A stretch of DNA of 64,000 nt from Salinisphaera shabanensis E1L3A (GTDB lineage: Bacteria; Pseudomonadota; Gammaproteobacteria; Nevskiales; Salinisphaeraceae): positions 62,001 through 126,000 of the forward strand of contig NZ_AFNV02000009.1 in NCBI RefSeq assembly GCF_000215955.2, written 5' to 3'. Under the pieces are notes generated by a model, which worked only from the letters and a program-made list of their open reading frames with translations, was not told where the DNA came from and made no database searches. Shown piece after piece: positions 17,484 through 26,746 of the stretch (the first letter of the stretch is position 1; the number at the start of each line of letters is the position of its first letter). The position numbers and the translations under genes were made by a program.

Positions 17484-18170
17484 ATGACAACGCCACGCAA
17501 ATTCGGACCTCGAATCATTCTTCTGCTGTCGCTAACGACGGCAGGTTCGCTCGTGGCCGGAACATGGTGGTATGGGCAGTCTTCGGACCGCACCAATCCA
17601 TCGACTACGCCGACGCCAACCGTCGCCGAAGACGGACATCGCGATCCGGCCGCCTCGTCACCGCCGCTCGGCGATTCGCCGTCGCCGGATACACGGTCTG
17701 GTGTGGCGAAGCTGGAACTGCGCCTGGATGGCTCGACCCAGTTGGTCGACCATGGCAACACCCACGAGAGCAGAGTGCGCAAACACCAGGCTTCGACCCA
17801 GGGCGTCGACGCAGAAACAGCCGGCGCTTTCGTGGAAAACGACGAACGGGATGATCCGCTCGATCTGCAAGTTCCGTCCTCTTTACATGGTGATACCGAC
17901 GAGCCCTCGGTCGATGAAGCCGTGGCGGCTGCTACGGCAGAACCCAACCCGCTTGATGTCAGCGAATTCCGCGAACACGCACCCGAAGTGGAAAGCTACA
18001 ACCTGTTCAAGTCGGAATATGGCCTGCGCGGCTTCATGAAACAGAACTGGATCAATCAGCGTGTCGCCCTCCAGGGTGGGCTGGGTCTCAACGACGACCG
18101 TCTGATCAAGACCGATAGCGATTTTCGCGACGATATCGCTTTCGGTATGGGGCTGATCGTCGCCTTCTGA
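17484..18170 (+). CDS. Membrane-anchored or exported orphan protein, unknown function
   Basis: I do not recognise this 228-residue protein. It has one hydrophobic segment near the N-terminus (about residues 7-25, IILLLSLTTAGSLVAG), a long Ser/Pro/Asp-rich low-complexity middle and a conserved-looking C-terminal third (YNLFKSEYGLRGFMKQNWINQRVALQGGLG...FGMGLIVAF). The last strand alternates polar and hydrophobic residues and ends in Phe, reminiscent of outer-membrane beta signals, but one or two strands cannot make a barrel. Start codon is uncertain (ATG at 17472 or 17484). Confidence 0.55.
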   Translation: MTTPRKFGPRIILLLSLTTAGSLVAGTWWYGQSSDRTNPSTTPTPTVAEDGHRDPAASSPPLGDSPSPDTRSGVAKLELRLDGSTQLVDHGNTHESRVRKHQASTQGVDAETAGAFVENDERDDPLDLQVPSSLHGDTDEPSVDEAVAAATAEPNPLDVSEFREHAPEVESYNLFKSEYGLRGFMKQNWINQRVALQGGLGLNDDRLIKTDSDFRDDIAFGMGLIVAF

Positions 18171-18265
18171 TCTCCGCGATCCCGCCATAGCGGCGGATAA
18201 CGCGGGCCAACCTGCCTCAAACAACGCGTGTCTTTCGACAAGGCCTTGGTGCTTTCGCGCTTGAG

Positions 18266-19483
18266 CTAAGCCTGATCAACCGAGGCGCTTGTGAACAGAC
18301 GTAGAAGAATATAAGCCAGAGTCGAGCCGGCCGAAGCCAGGCACATTACGATCGCCATGGCGGCCGCATCGCCGCCGAGCAGACCGACCAGCCAGGTCGC
18401 GATCGCGCCGCAGGAAAACTGCACCACACCGAATAATGCCGAGGCGGCGCCCGCCGCATCGGGTGCCATATCCAACAGCCCGGCGACCGTATTCGCCCCG
18501 GCCACGCCGACGGTCGATAGCAGAAAGAACAACGGTATGGCCACACCCCAGAAGCCACCAAAGCCGCTGAACGTGGTTGCCAGCAAGACGAACGAACAGA
18601 CCAGCGTGTTCAGCACCGCTACGCCAAGAAGTGCGCGATAGCCAAAATACATCACCAGTCGGCCGTTGGTGGCGGTCCCGATCAGCATGGCAAAGACATT
18701 GGCCCCGAAGTAAAAGCCGAACAGCGATTCATCCACACCGAACTGATCGATATAAACGAACGAACTCGCCGCCACATATGAGAAAAGCGCGCCGAACATC
18801 AGCCCGCCGCACAGCAGGAACAACGCGACCGGGCCCCGCTTGAGCAACGAAAGATAACCGAGATACTGGGCGCCGAGGCTGCGGTCCCGGGTGCGGCGTT
18901 CATGTGCATGCGATTCGCCCAGAAGGACGGTCAACGCAATCAGACACAAGAACGAGTAGAAACACAGCAGCCAGAAAATGCCCTGCCACGCGGCGAGCTT
19001 GAGAACCAGCCCGCCGATGATCGGGGCAAGCAGTGGCGCCGTGGCCATCACCATCACCACGAACGACATCACGCTCGCCGCTTTCGAGCCATGAAAACGA
19101 TCGCGCACGATCGCCCGTGACATCACCGGGCCGGCCGCCGCACCGAAGCCCTGCACAGCGCGCGACACGATGAGCATGCCGACTGAATCCGATAGCGCAC
19201 AGGCGATCGAAGCGAGCAGATAAAGGCTCAGGCCGAAATACAGAATGGGCAGGCGCCCGTAGCGATCCGACAACGGGCCGTAGGTGAGTTGCCCTGCAGC
19301 CAGACCCACGAAGAACAGGCTGAGGCTGTATTGGACATAGGCCGCGTCGACATCGAACTGGCGGGCCAGCCCCGGCATCGCTGGCAGATACATGTCGATC
19401 GATAACGGCGCGACGGCAGTCAGCATGCCGAGCACGGCGATGAATACGAAGTAAGCCGCGCGGCTCTCGAGGGACGTTGCCAT
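18266..19483 (-). CDS. Bcr/CflA-type MFS multidrug transporter
   Basis: A 405-residue, 12-span major facilitator protein. The loop 2-3 motif GPLSDRYGRLP and the N-terminal APLSIDMYLPAMP are hallmarks of the Bcr/CflA branch of drug/H+ antiporters. AAGGAG eight bases before the ATG at 19483 fixes the start and excludes the 12 codons upstream. It follows mdcH by about 60 bases on the same strand and could be read from the mdc transcript, though no link of this family to malonate is known. Confidence 0.85.
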   Translation of the reverse strand: MATSLESRAAYFVFIAVLGMLTAVAPLSIDMYLPAMPGLARQFDVDAAYVQYSLSLFFVGLAAGQLTYGPLSDRYGRLPILYFGLSLYLLASIACALSDSVGMLIVSRAVQGFGAAAGPVMSRAIVRDRFHGSKAASVMSFVVMVMATAPLLAPIIGGLVLKLAAWQGIFWLLCFYSFLCLIALTVLLGESHAHERRTRDRSLGAQYLGYLSLLKRGPVALFLLCGGLMFGALFSYVAASSFVYIDQFGVDESLFGFYFGANVFAMLIGTATNGRLVMYFGYRALLGVAVLNTLVCSFVLLATTFSGFGGFWGVAIPLFFLLSTVGVAGANTVAGLLDMAPDAAGAASALFGVVQFSCGAIATWLVGLLGGDAAAMAIVMCLASAGSTLAYILLRLFTSASVDQA

Positions 19484-19544
19484 GCAGGCGGCTCCTTGGA
19501 CTGCGAAGCACGCAGCCAATGGGCAGCGCGCGAAGCGCGACGAC

Positions 19545-20480
19545 TCAGTCAGCCGAAGTGTGCGCGCGCCAGATCAGGGCCGCGGCATTATGCCAGCCGG
19601 CATCGATCACGGCCACGGCCTCGCCGGGGCCTTCCATCGCCGGGTGCAGACGAGTCAGCACGCGCGCAGGCGGCATTTCCACTGCCAGTTCATAACCCGA
19701 CTCGTGCACGATGCGCGCACTGGCCGCCCAGTACACCGTACGGGCCATGTTATAAACCAGATCGTCGCGTATATCGTCGGCCTGCCAGAGCCGGCGTCGA
19801 CGATTGGCGCTGAAATAAGCGCACGCCGGCGCGTGAAACGTGGTATCGGCTGCGGCCTCGGCCAGTCGCTCGGCCGGCACGTCGAGAAGCGCACAGTGCG
19901 ACGGCACCGCCATATCCAGGCGTTGAACCCGCGATGCGCCCTTTGCCGTCGCGGCCTCCGCCAAACGATCGAGCGCGTCGTCGCGCCCGGCCACCACGAT
20001 CTGGGTATCGCTGTTCACGTTCCCCACATACAGCGGCGCATCGTCGCTATACAGATCGGCTGCCAGTTCTTGAACCCGATCTTCGTCAAGCCCGATTACC
20101 GCGCTCATGCCATAGCTTTGCGGATAGGCTTCGGCCATGAGCCGTCCGCGCGCTGCCACCAGAATGAGCGCATCGGCATAGCCGATCGCACCGGCGATAA
20201 CCGCTGCCGGCCATGCGCCGATCGACAGTCCCATCGCCGCGTCCGGCGTGCCGGCCTCCGCGATCAGGTGACGCGCGCTGGCGACCCCGACCACCGTTAG
20301 CGCGAGTTGTGTTGTCTCGGTACCTTTGAGTGCATCGCTGTTGTCCAGCGTCGAAACATCACGACCCAATACGTCGGCCGTTTCTGCAAGCGTATCGTGC
20401 ACTGCGGCACTGTCAGGCAGCTCCGCAATCATGCCGGCGCGCTGCGCACCCTGCCCCGGAAACGTAAAAACGACGCCCAT
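19545..20480 (-). CDS. mdcH: Malonyl transferase of malonate decarboxylase
   Basis: A 311-residue acyltransferase-fold protein (FabD-like). It moves malonyl from malonyl-CoA to the thiol of the decarboxylase carrier protein to prime the enzyme. FTFPGQGAQ at the N-terminus, the nucleophile elbow GLSIGAW (Ser86) and the catalytic His of PSHCALL (His195) are present. It is the last mdc gene, starting five bases after mdcG stops. Confidence 0.9.
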   Translation of the reverse strand: MGVVFTFPGQGAQRAGMIAELPDSAAVHDTLAETADVLGRDVSTLDNSDALKGTETTQLALTVVGVASARHLIAEAGTPDAAMGLSIGAWPAAVIAGAIGYADALILVAARGRLMAEAYPQSYGMSAVIGLDEDRVQELAADLYSDDAPLYVGNVNSDTQIVVAGRDDALDRLAEAATAKGASRVQRLDMAVPSHCALLDVPAERLAEAAADTTFHAPACAYFSANRRRRLWQADDIRDDLVYNMARTVYWAASARIVHESGYELAVEMPPARVLTRLHPAMEGPGEAVAVIDAGWHNAAALIWRAHTSAD

Positions 20481-20485
20481 CGCGA

Positions 20486-21187
20486 TCAGTTACCGGCCGC
20501 GTAGCACGCGGATTGCACGGGCGGGGCTTCGCGCCACGGGTCGGCATAGAGAAACGGGCCCTGATCGCTTTTCACCAACACCTGATCGTTGTCTGCGGCC
20601 CAGTCCGCCAGCGCCACCCCGCCCAACGGCGTTTCCATCTGAATATCGCAGCGCGGGGCTAGCGCCGCCAACGAATCGATCATCTCTCTTGCGGCCAGCC
20701 GCGTTATCGGCCGCGGTACACGTAACAGTACGTCGATATCCGATGCCGTGTGACAAACCGGCTGGCCGGTGGCCAGCTCGTAGCCGACCGCACCGGTCAA
20801 GCCCCACGACAGGTTCTGTGAATCCAGCGTTTCGGCCAGCTGCGGCAGCGCGTCGAGCGCCGCAATTGCGCGGAGCCGTTCCGCCGCGGGTTGCGCGATT
20901 CGCGCAGTCAACTGTTCCGGTGTCACAATTTTCGTGACGGCGTCGCGATCGATCGTCATGGCAAAGCGCTCCTGGCGTTGTCGCCCACGCACGCCGACGG
21001 GAATCCGAGCCGCGACACGCGGCGCACGCCGCACCACGAACGGCCCGCCGTGCGCGACAACAGGCAGGGCCCATTCCGGCGTGTCGTCAGCCGCACTTTG
21101 TGCCCGAGTCCAGAGCAGGTCGTGCGGGCGCGCGGGCGCACGGCAACACCCGCGACTGTAGTCGGTTTGCTTCAATCGCCGGCCCAT
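20486..21187 (-). CDS. mdcG: Phosphoribosyl-dephospho-CoA transferase (holo-ACP synthase of malonate decarboxylase)
   Basis: A 233-residue nucleotidyltransferase-fold protein. It attaches the 2'-(5''-triphosphoribosyl)-3'-dephospho-CoA prosthetic group to the carrier MdcC. The N-terminal PHDLLWTR, the WGLTGAVGYELATG segment and the metal-binding SDIDVLLR motif fit the MdcG family. The start at 21187 overlaps the mdcE end by 16 bases, indicating coupled translation; an internal start cannot be excluded. Confidence 0.85.
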   Translation of the reverse strand: MGRRLKQTDYSRGCCRAPARPHDLLWTRAQSAADDTPEWALPVVAHGGPFVVRRAPRVAARIPVGVRGRQRQERFAMTIDRDAVTKIVTPEQLTARIAQPAAERLRAIAALDALPQLAETLDSQNLSWGLTGAVGYELATGQPVCHTASDIDVLLRVPRPITRLAAREMIDSLAALAPRCDIQMETPLGGVALADWAADNDQVLVKSDQGPFLYADPWREAPPVQSACYAAGN

Positions 21188-21987
21188 TGTGCCCGTAGCC
21201 GCTCGCGCACCTTGACGGAGGCCGCACGGCCTTCGGCGTCCAAACGCGATGCCAGGCTGTCGTCGTCCCCGATATCCGCAACCGCCTTGTCCAAGGTCGT
21301 GCGAACCTGGCGCAAGTCGTTAGCGTCCGGTTTATCGGCGTCGCCTATCGACAAGCGGGCAAACAATAGTCCTAGCTTGTCGAAGCTGGCGATATCGTAG
21401 GCCATCGGCGTGATTGTTTCGGCCAGTTTCTCGACGCCTTCGACCGTACGCTGCGTGATACGCGCCGCGGCCTGCTTGCCCATCGCATGCACCTGCACTC
21501 CGGCATCATCGAGCGCGATCAATCGATTGGCCTGGTAGCCGTGGGCCAGAAACGCACCGGACATCGCCTTGCCGACGATCAATCCAACGATCGGATGGCC
21601 GGCCTCGCGTGCGGCCGCATACGCTTCGGCCGCTGCCGCCAACGCTTGATGAATAGCGAACGCCTCTTCCGTGCGACCGTAGGCCTGGCTGGGCACATCG
21701 ATCACCGCAACGACAGCACGCTTGTGCTCGTTGCCGGCATCCGCCGCCACAATGTCGCGCACGGCCTTTGCCAACGCCCAGCCTTCGACCAGACCGACTT
21801 CACCGCCGGCCGCACGCGGATACGCATTGTCCGTATCCGGAACGACCGCGATGTAACGGGCCGGCAACTCGCCGAGCGGCGCATCGACCACCTGAACGCT
21901 GGCCGGAAAACCCTTGGCCTTCGATGCATTATCGGTCAGCGCCGCAAGCCACGTGGCGCCGCGCGAAACGTGATCGGTTGCACTCAT
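21172..21987 (-). CDS. mdcE: Malonate decarboxylase gamma subunit (codecarboxylase)
   Basis: A 271-residue carboxyltransferase-fold subunit. With MdcD it decarboxylates malonyl bound to the carrier, leaving acetyl-carrier. KGFPASVQVVDAPLG, a crotonase-like GEVGLVEGWALAKAV, VDVPSQAYGR-like text and GLIVGKAMSGAFLAHGYQANRLIAL are typical. AGGAGA before the ATG at 21987 fixes the start, which overlaps the mdcD stop as ATGA; an upstream reading inside mdcD was discarded. Confidence 0.9.
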   Translation of the reverse strand: MSATDHVSRGATWLAALTDNASKAKGFPASVQVVDAPLGELPARYIAVVPDTDNAYPRAAGGEVGLVEGWALAKAVRDIVAADAGNEHKRAVVAVIDVPSQAYGRTEEAFAIHQALAAAAEAYAAAREAGHPIVGLIVGKAMSGAFLAHGYQANRLIALDDAGVQVHAMGKQAAARITQRTVEGVEKLAETITPMAYDIASFDKLGLLFARLSIGDADKPDANDLRQVRTTLDKAVADIGDDDSLASRLDAEGRAASVKVRERLRAQWAGD

Positions 21988-22850
21988 GACGGATCTCCTG
22001 CGCCGTGAATATCGTGGGCCATGACCTGGCGAGCCCATTCGGCGTCAGCGCGACGGCTTGTGTCCAGCGAGCGTAGCTGCGCCAGATGTGCGTCCACTGC
22101 CTGGGTGCGCGGCAAGTCGGCTACAGGCTGCGCAACCGCGCGCGCAATTGCCGTACGGATCTCGGCGGCATCGTCATCGCAGAGCTTATCCACGAGATGG
22201 CATGCATGCCGTTGAGCGCCGCCGGTCAGGCTCCAGATCATCGGCCGGTCACGCGAATCGAATTCGTCCACGCCGGCTTCCTGTTCGATCACCTGCGGTC
22301 CGTTGAGTCCGAGCCGCGCTTCGCGCGTCGCAATCAGTGTTGAACACAGACCGGCCGCGATCGACATGCCGCCGAAACAGCCCACCGGCCCACTAATCAC
22401 GCCGATGACCGGCACGTGCGCCCGCAGCGCCACGATCGCCGCATGGATTTCGGCGATCGCGGCCAGACCACAGTTGGCTTCCTGTAACCGCACACCGCCG
22501 GTTTCGAGCAATAACACGGGCACGACCGGTTTGCCGGCACGCGCATCTTCGAGGGCCAGCTCCAGCGCACCCGCAATCTTGGCGCCGCCGACCTCGCCCA
22601 TCGAACCGCCCTGAAATGCCGGCTCGATCGCGGCGACCACCACGGCCACACCGTCGATCTTACCGCGGGCGATCACCACGCCGTCGTCGGCCTGGGTGAC
22701 GATGTCCTGCAAGCCCAACCAGGGCGAGCTCAGTCGCTCGAAGGGATCCAGCAACTCACGCAGCGTGCCGGCGTCGACAAGATGTTGAACCCGCTGACGC
22801 GCGTTCTTTTCCACGAAGCTCTCACGTTGCAATAGTTCCGCGCTTTCCAT
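21984..22850 (-). CDS. mdcD: Malonate decarboxylase beta subunit
   Basis: A 288-residue carboxyltransferase-fold subunit that pairs with MdcE. The N-terminal SFVEKNARQRVQHLVDAGTLRELLDPFERLSSPWL and the core GGSMGEVGGAKIAGALELALEDA and LLETGGVRLQEAN are characteristic of biotin-independent malonate decarboxylases. Its ATG shares one base with the mdcC stop and its stop overlaps the mdcE start, showing tight coupling of the core subunits. Confidence 0.92.
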   Translation of the reverse strand: MESAELLQRESFVEKNARQRVQHLVDAGTLRELLDPFERLSSPWLGLQDIVTQADDGVVIARGKIDGVAVVVAAIEPAFQGGSMGEVGGAKIAGALELALEDARAGKPVVPVLLLETGGVRLQEANCGLAAIAEIHAAIVALRAHVPVIGVISGPVGCFGGMSIAAGLCSTLIATREARLGLNGPQVIEQEAGVDEFDSRDRPMIWSLTGGAQRHACHLVDKLCDDDAAEIRTAIARAVAQPVADLPRTQAVDAHLAQLRSLDTSRRADAEWARQVMAHDIHGAGDPS

Positions 22851-23161
22851 CAGGCACTTCCCTGGCCGCTTGCGGCCTGTTCCATGGCTTGCGCAATGCG
22901 CAAACGCACCACCGCCGGTGTTGCACCGAAATCATTGATTTCGAGTGCGACCGCGGGCTGATCGGTATCGGCGAAAATGCGGTCGATCACCGCCGTCCAT
23001 ATATCGTTCACGCCGTCGACCGATGTCGTGATCGCGACCGTCGAACGCCCGGATTGTGCCGGTTCCAGCAGTACTTCCAAGTCGCCGGAACCCACCACCC
23101 CGGCCAGCGCACGCTGGGCCGCCGGCTCGCCGGCCGGATAATCAAGCGATAACCGTTGCAT
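22850..23161 (-). CDS. mdcC: Malonate decarboxylase acyl carrier protein (delta subunit)
   Basis: A 103-residue carrier protein. It holds acetyl or malonyl as a thioester on a triphosphoribosyl-dephospho-CoA arm. The GSGDLEVLLEP segment, including the Ser expected to carry the cofactor, and the C-terminal INDFGATPAVVRLRIAQAME fit MdcC. AAGGAGA six bases before the ATG at 23161 fixes the start; a longer upstream frame lies within mdcB, which it overlaps by 20 bases. Confidence 0.92.
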   Translation of the reverse strand: MQRLSLDYPAGEPAAQRALAGVVGSGDLEVLLEPAQSGRSTVAITTSVDGVNDIWTAVIDRIFADTDQPAVALEINDFGATPAVVRLRIAQAMEQAASGQGSA

Positions 23162-24074
23162 ATGTTTTCTCCTTGGCGGATGGTTCGCCTGCAGCGTGCC
23201 GGCCCCAGGCACGGTCCGCCGCGCTTTCCAACGCATCGATAAGCAGGGTCGCGGCCAGCAGATCGGCACTGCCGCCCGGCGACGCATTCATGACCAATAG
23301 TTCGCGATCGAATCGGGCAAGCGCACGCGCGCCCGACACCGTGCCGACGCCACCGTGGTCGATGATCGCGGTAGCAGCGTCTTGAACCCGTGTAAGACCG
23401 GCGCGCCCGGCACGGCTGAGTACACAGGTATCGTCAAGCACGGCCATGATCGCCAGCAGTGTGTTCAAGCGGGCAACGCGTTCGCTGCATCCAACGCTAC
23501 GCGCACGCCGCAGCATCGCGAGGCCGGCATCGCGTATGGGGGGAAATCCGCGGCAGGCTTCACCGCGCGCGCCGGCCACGTGATAACGGCGTACCGCGCG
23601 CTGACCGTTGGAGCGTCGCGCCGGCGAGACGACCGGGTCGTCGATCGCGGCTATCGCGGCCACTCGTTCAAGCAAGCTGCTCGCGCGCCAGCGGCTCGGT
23701 TGCATAGCCGACGCAGCCACGATTAACCCGAGACACCAGATCGCGCCGCGGTGGGTATTGATTCCACCGGTGGCCAGCATCATGCGGGCCTCGCTTTCAC
23801 GGCCCAAAATACCCAGCTCGGCGCGCAGGGTAAACGGATCGCGCTCGTCGATCGCGGCCATGGCCATGTCATGAAAGCCGACTTCGAGCGCGTCGACCGA
23901 AGCCTGCATCAAGGCATGGTTCATATCCGAATGCGCGCCGGTGCCACGACGGTCCACTAGCCCCGGCTTGGGCGTGAGATCGACTTCGCCGCGCAGCGCG
24001 TCGCTGGCCGCCCGTGCGAGCATGGCCGGCAACGTTTCGGCGCGTATGTTTTCGGCTGTATGCAGTTGTGTCAT
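23142..24074 (-). CDS. mdcB: Triphosphoribosyl-dephospho-CoA synthase
   Basis: A 310-residue CitG/MdcB-family enzyme that makes the prosthetic-group precursor from ATP and dephospho-CoA. The family motifs TPKPGLVDRRG, TGGINTHRGAIW, ARGEACRGFPP and DDTCVLSR are intact, and the C-terminal PGGSADLLAATLLIDALE is typical. Its start shares one base with the mdcA stop (TAATG). Confidence 0.92.
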   Translation of the reverse strand: MTQLHTAENIRAETLPAMLARAASDALRGEVDLTPKPGLVDRRGTGAHSDMNHALMQASVDALEVGFHDMAMAAIDERDPFTLRAELGILGRESEARMMLATGGINTHRGAIWCLGLIVAASAMQPSRWRASSLLERVAAIAAIDDPVVSPARRSNGQRAVRRYHVAGARGEACRGFPPIRDAGLAMLRRARSVGCSERVARLNTLLAIMAVLDDTCVLSRAGRAGLTRVQDAATAIIDHGGVGTVSGARALARFDRELLVMNASPGGSADLLAATLLIDALESAADRAWGRHAAGEPSAKEKTYATVIA

Positions 24075-25720
24075 TACCAGCTCCGAAAGCGTGCCGGCGG
24101 CTCATAAAGCCCGCCGGACCAATCAACCAGATCGGCAATGCTGCTGGCCGCCAGCTGCGAGCGCGTGGCCTCGGTACGTCTTACGCCGAGATCTTCGGGT
24201 GTACGGATCTTGTCCTGCGCCCGCAGGCGTTTCGTGGTGGCGGCGTCCGCGCTCATGCCCAGGGGCGTGACGCCGGCCACGGCCGCGATCATCGCGCGGC
24301 GTTCTTCCAGCGATTCGGCCTTGTAGAGATAGGCCAGGCCTTCTTCGGTGAGCAGATGCGTCGTGTCATCGCCGTAGATCATCACCGGCGCCAGATCCAG
24401 CCCGGCCTTTTCGGCCACCGTAACCGCATCGAGGCTGTCGACGAATGTCGGCTTCAGCCCGGCCTGGAAGGTTTCCACCATCTGTACGACGAGCTTGCGG
24501 CCACGCGCCATCGGGTCCGCGCTCGGGGCGAGGTTCGCCCACGCCGGCGTGGCATGACGACGACCGCGTGCGTCGCAGCCCAGATTGGGCGCCCCACCAA
24601 AGCCAGACACCCGCGACGTGGTCACCGTCGACGAATTGCCGTCGCCGTCCATCTGCAGCGTGGAGCCGATGAACATATCGGCCGCATAGTGGCCAGCCAG
24701 CTGGCAGAACGCACGATTCGAGCGTAGCGAGCCGTCCGCACCGGTAAAGAACACATCAGGCCGTGCGGCAACATAGTTTTCCATGCCCAGCTCGGTGCCA
24801 AAGCAATGCACCGTCTCCACCCAGCCGGATTCGATCGCCGGAATGAGTGTGGGATGCGGGTTGAGCACCCAGTTTTTCGCAATCTTGCCGCGCAGACCGA
24901 GCTTTTCACCGTAGGTAGGCAGCAATAGTTCGATCGCTGCGGTGTTGAAGCCGATGCCATGGTTGAGCGACTGCACGCCGTGCTCGGCATAGATGCCCTT
25001 GAGCGCCATCATCGCCATGAAGATCTGTACATCGGTGATATGGCGCGGATCACGGGTGAACAGCGGCTCGATATAAAACGGCTTGTCGGCCTGGACCACC
25101 ACATCCACCCAGGAGCCTGGAATATCCACGCGATCGAGCTGGGAGACGTCATCGACGATCTCGTTGGCCTGCGCAATCACGATACCGCCGGAAAACGCAG
25201 CCGCCTCGACCAGCGCCGGGGTGTCTTCGGTCGACGGCCCGGTATAGAGATTGCCGTCGCGGTCGGCCTTGAACGCGGCTGTGAGCACCACCTTGGGAAT
25301 GAGATCCACAAACAGGCGTGCATACAATTCGATGTAGGTATGAATCGCGCCGGCTTCGATCGTGCCGTCCATCATCAACGCGCCGATGCGATGGCTCTGA
25401 GTGCCGGAAAAGGCGAAGTCCAGTTTCCTGGCGATACCTTTTTCGAACACGGCCAGATGTTCGGGCCGGCCGACGCTCGGCTGGATCATGTGCAGATCGT
25501 GCACACGCTCGGGATCAAGATCGGCCAGTGCCCGTGAGAGAAAATCGGCCTGTTTCTGATTATTGCCTTCTGCGATCACCCGATCGCCCGGCGCGATCAG
25601 CGCATACAGCGCATCGGTTATACGGTCGGCCGGTAGTTGTTTGGCATCCAGCCACGGCGCGACCTGGGCCATGCGGTCCTGTTTATCGTCGCGGCGCGTA
25701 GTCCATTGGCGTTGAGTCAT
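24074..25720 (-). CDS. mdcA: Malonate decarboxylase alpha subunit (acetyl-S-ACP:malonate ACP transferase)
   Basis: A 548-residue CoA-transferase-fold subunit. It exchanges acetyl for malonyl on the MdcC carrier, starting each catalytic round. Full-length family features run from VAPWLDAKQLPADRITDALYALI through RVIAEGNNQKQADFLSRALA, the substrate region GIYAEHGVQSLNHGIGFNTAAIELLLPTYG and SRVSGFGGAPNLGCDARGRRH to the C-terminal GGLYEPPARFRSW. It is the first gene of the mdcABCDEGH operon and is divergent from the LysR gene across 114 bases. Confidence 0.93.
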   Translation of the reverse strand: MTQRQWTTRRDDKQDRMAQVAPWLDAKQLPADRITDALYALIAPGDRVIAEGNNQKQADFLSRALADLDPERVHDLHMIQPSVGRPEHLAVFEKGIARKLDFAFSGTQSHRIGALMMDGTIEAGAIHTYIELYARLFVDLIPKVVLTAAFKADRDGNLYTGPSTEDTPALVEAAAFSGGIVIAQANEIVDDVSQLDRVDIPGSWVDVVVQADKPFYIEPLFTRDPRHITDVQIFMAMMALKGIYAEHGVQSLNHGIGFNTAAIELLLPTYGEKLGLRGKIAKNWVLNPHPTLIPAIESGWVETVHCFGTELGMENYVAARPDVFFTGADGSLRSNRAFCQLAGHYAADMFIGSTLQMDGDGNSSTVTTSRVSGFGGAPNLGCDARGRRHATPAWANLAPSADPMARGRKLVVQMVETFQAGLKPTFVDSLDAVTVAEKAGLDLAPVMIYGDDTTHLLTEEGLAYLYKAESLEERRAMIAAVAGVTPLGMSADAATTKRLRAQDKIRTPEDLGVRRTEATRSQLAASSIADLVDWSGGLYEPPARFRSW

Positions 25721-25780
25721 AGAAGTTCCTGGCTTGCGCGAAGCGCGCTCACGTTAGAATGCGCTGCGCGGCGGTTCAAT

Positions 25781-25797
25781 AAACCTGTCGTTGGTTT
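25781..25797. promoter_or_regulatory. Candidate LysR-type operator AAACC-N7-GGTTT
   Basis: A 17-bp dyad with perfect half sites AAACC (25781-25785) and GGTTT (25793-25797) lies in the 114-base divergent region between mdcA and mdcR. Placement and symmetry fit a LysR-type binding site that would control both directions. No measured MdcR site is available to me for comparison. Confidence 0.5.
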
Positions 25798-25834
25798 CGT
25801 TAACGTCGAACATCGGCAGCTTCAGGGAGTACGT

Positions 25835-26736
25835 GTGAGCAGCAACGAGATCACCCTGCGCAAGCTCGAGATCTTTCTCGTATTCATGCGCGAACGCCAT
25901 CTGGCACGAGCCGCCGAAGCCTTGTCGTTGTCGAGCGTGTCGGTCCACAAAGCGATCCATTCGCTGGAAGCCGCCGTCGGCTGCCCATTGTTCGCCCACC
26001 GCCGCCGGTCGCTCGAACCGCTGGATTCGGCGTTCGTGCTCGAACGTCATGCCAGCGAGATCTCGAACGTATTCAGCACAGTGTCGACGATACCCGTTCC
26101 GCGGCCGGTATCTCGCCGAGCATCTTTCGAATCGGCTCGCTCTACTCGCTCACGGTTTCCGTGGTACCGCGCATCATCAATGCACTCAAGGCCGAGGTGC
26201 CGGACTGCGATATCGAGCTCGTGCTCGGCTCCAATGCCGATCTCGAAGACAAGCTGCAGGCCGGCGATATCGACGCCGCATTGATCTGTGTCCACGAACT
26301 CGGCAGACGCCGGCATCGCATCGTCAAAACGCTGTTCGACGATGAGATCCATTTCGCACGCGCGGCCGATTCGGTCCCCCATAGCAGCGCGCCGGTCGAC
26401 CTGCGCCGCTACGACGGCGAACCGTTCGTGCTGCTGTCGCAGGACTTCTCCACCGGCCGTGATAGTTACCGGATGTTTCTCGAAGCAGGCATCACCCCGC
26501 GCGTCGCGTTGCGCGCGAACGATATCTTCACGCTCACGAGCCTGGTCAAGGGCGGTGTCGGCCATGCCCTGCTGCCCAAGCGCATCGACGATATCTATCC
26601 CGGCGCACTGGCGTTCTCGCGGGTGGCAGAAAATCAGCGCGTCATCCAGACCATCGGCCTGTGCTACTTGAAATCGCGCCGAGCCGATGAACGGATCGCT
26701 GCCCTCGAAAAGGCAGCGATCGCGGTCACCAGTTAG
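25835..26736 (+). pseudogene. mdcR: LysR-family malonate regulator with a frameshift
   Basis: GTG at 25835, with AGGGAG five bases upstream, begins a LysR winged helix (SSNEITLRKLEIFLVFMRERHLARAAEALSLSSVSVHKAIHSLE). After RHASEI the frame is lost near base 26062. The next frame continues smoothly as LERIQHSVDDTRSAAG, SPSIFRIGSLYSLTVSVVPRI and IELVLGSNADLEDKL to SRRADERIAALEKAA. Restoring one base, for example a C in GATCTCG, gives a normal protein of about 300 residues. Either the gene is inactivated or the base is a sequencing error. Divergence from mdcA and similarity to known MdcR support the role. Confidence 0.85.
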
Positions 26737-26746
26737 GCTCGCCGAC

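Noticed and set aside
26049-26345. Separate plus-strand gene within the mdcR region
   Set aside because: It is the third frame; the two other frames together make a full MdcR sequence, so one frameshifted gene explains the locus.
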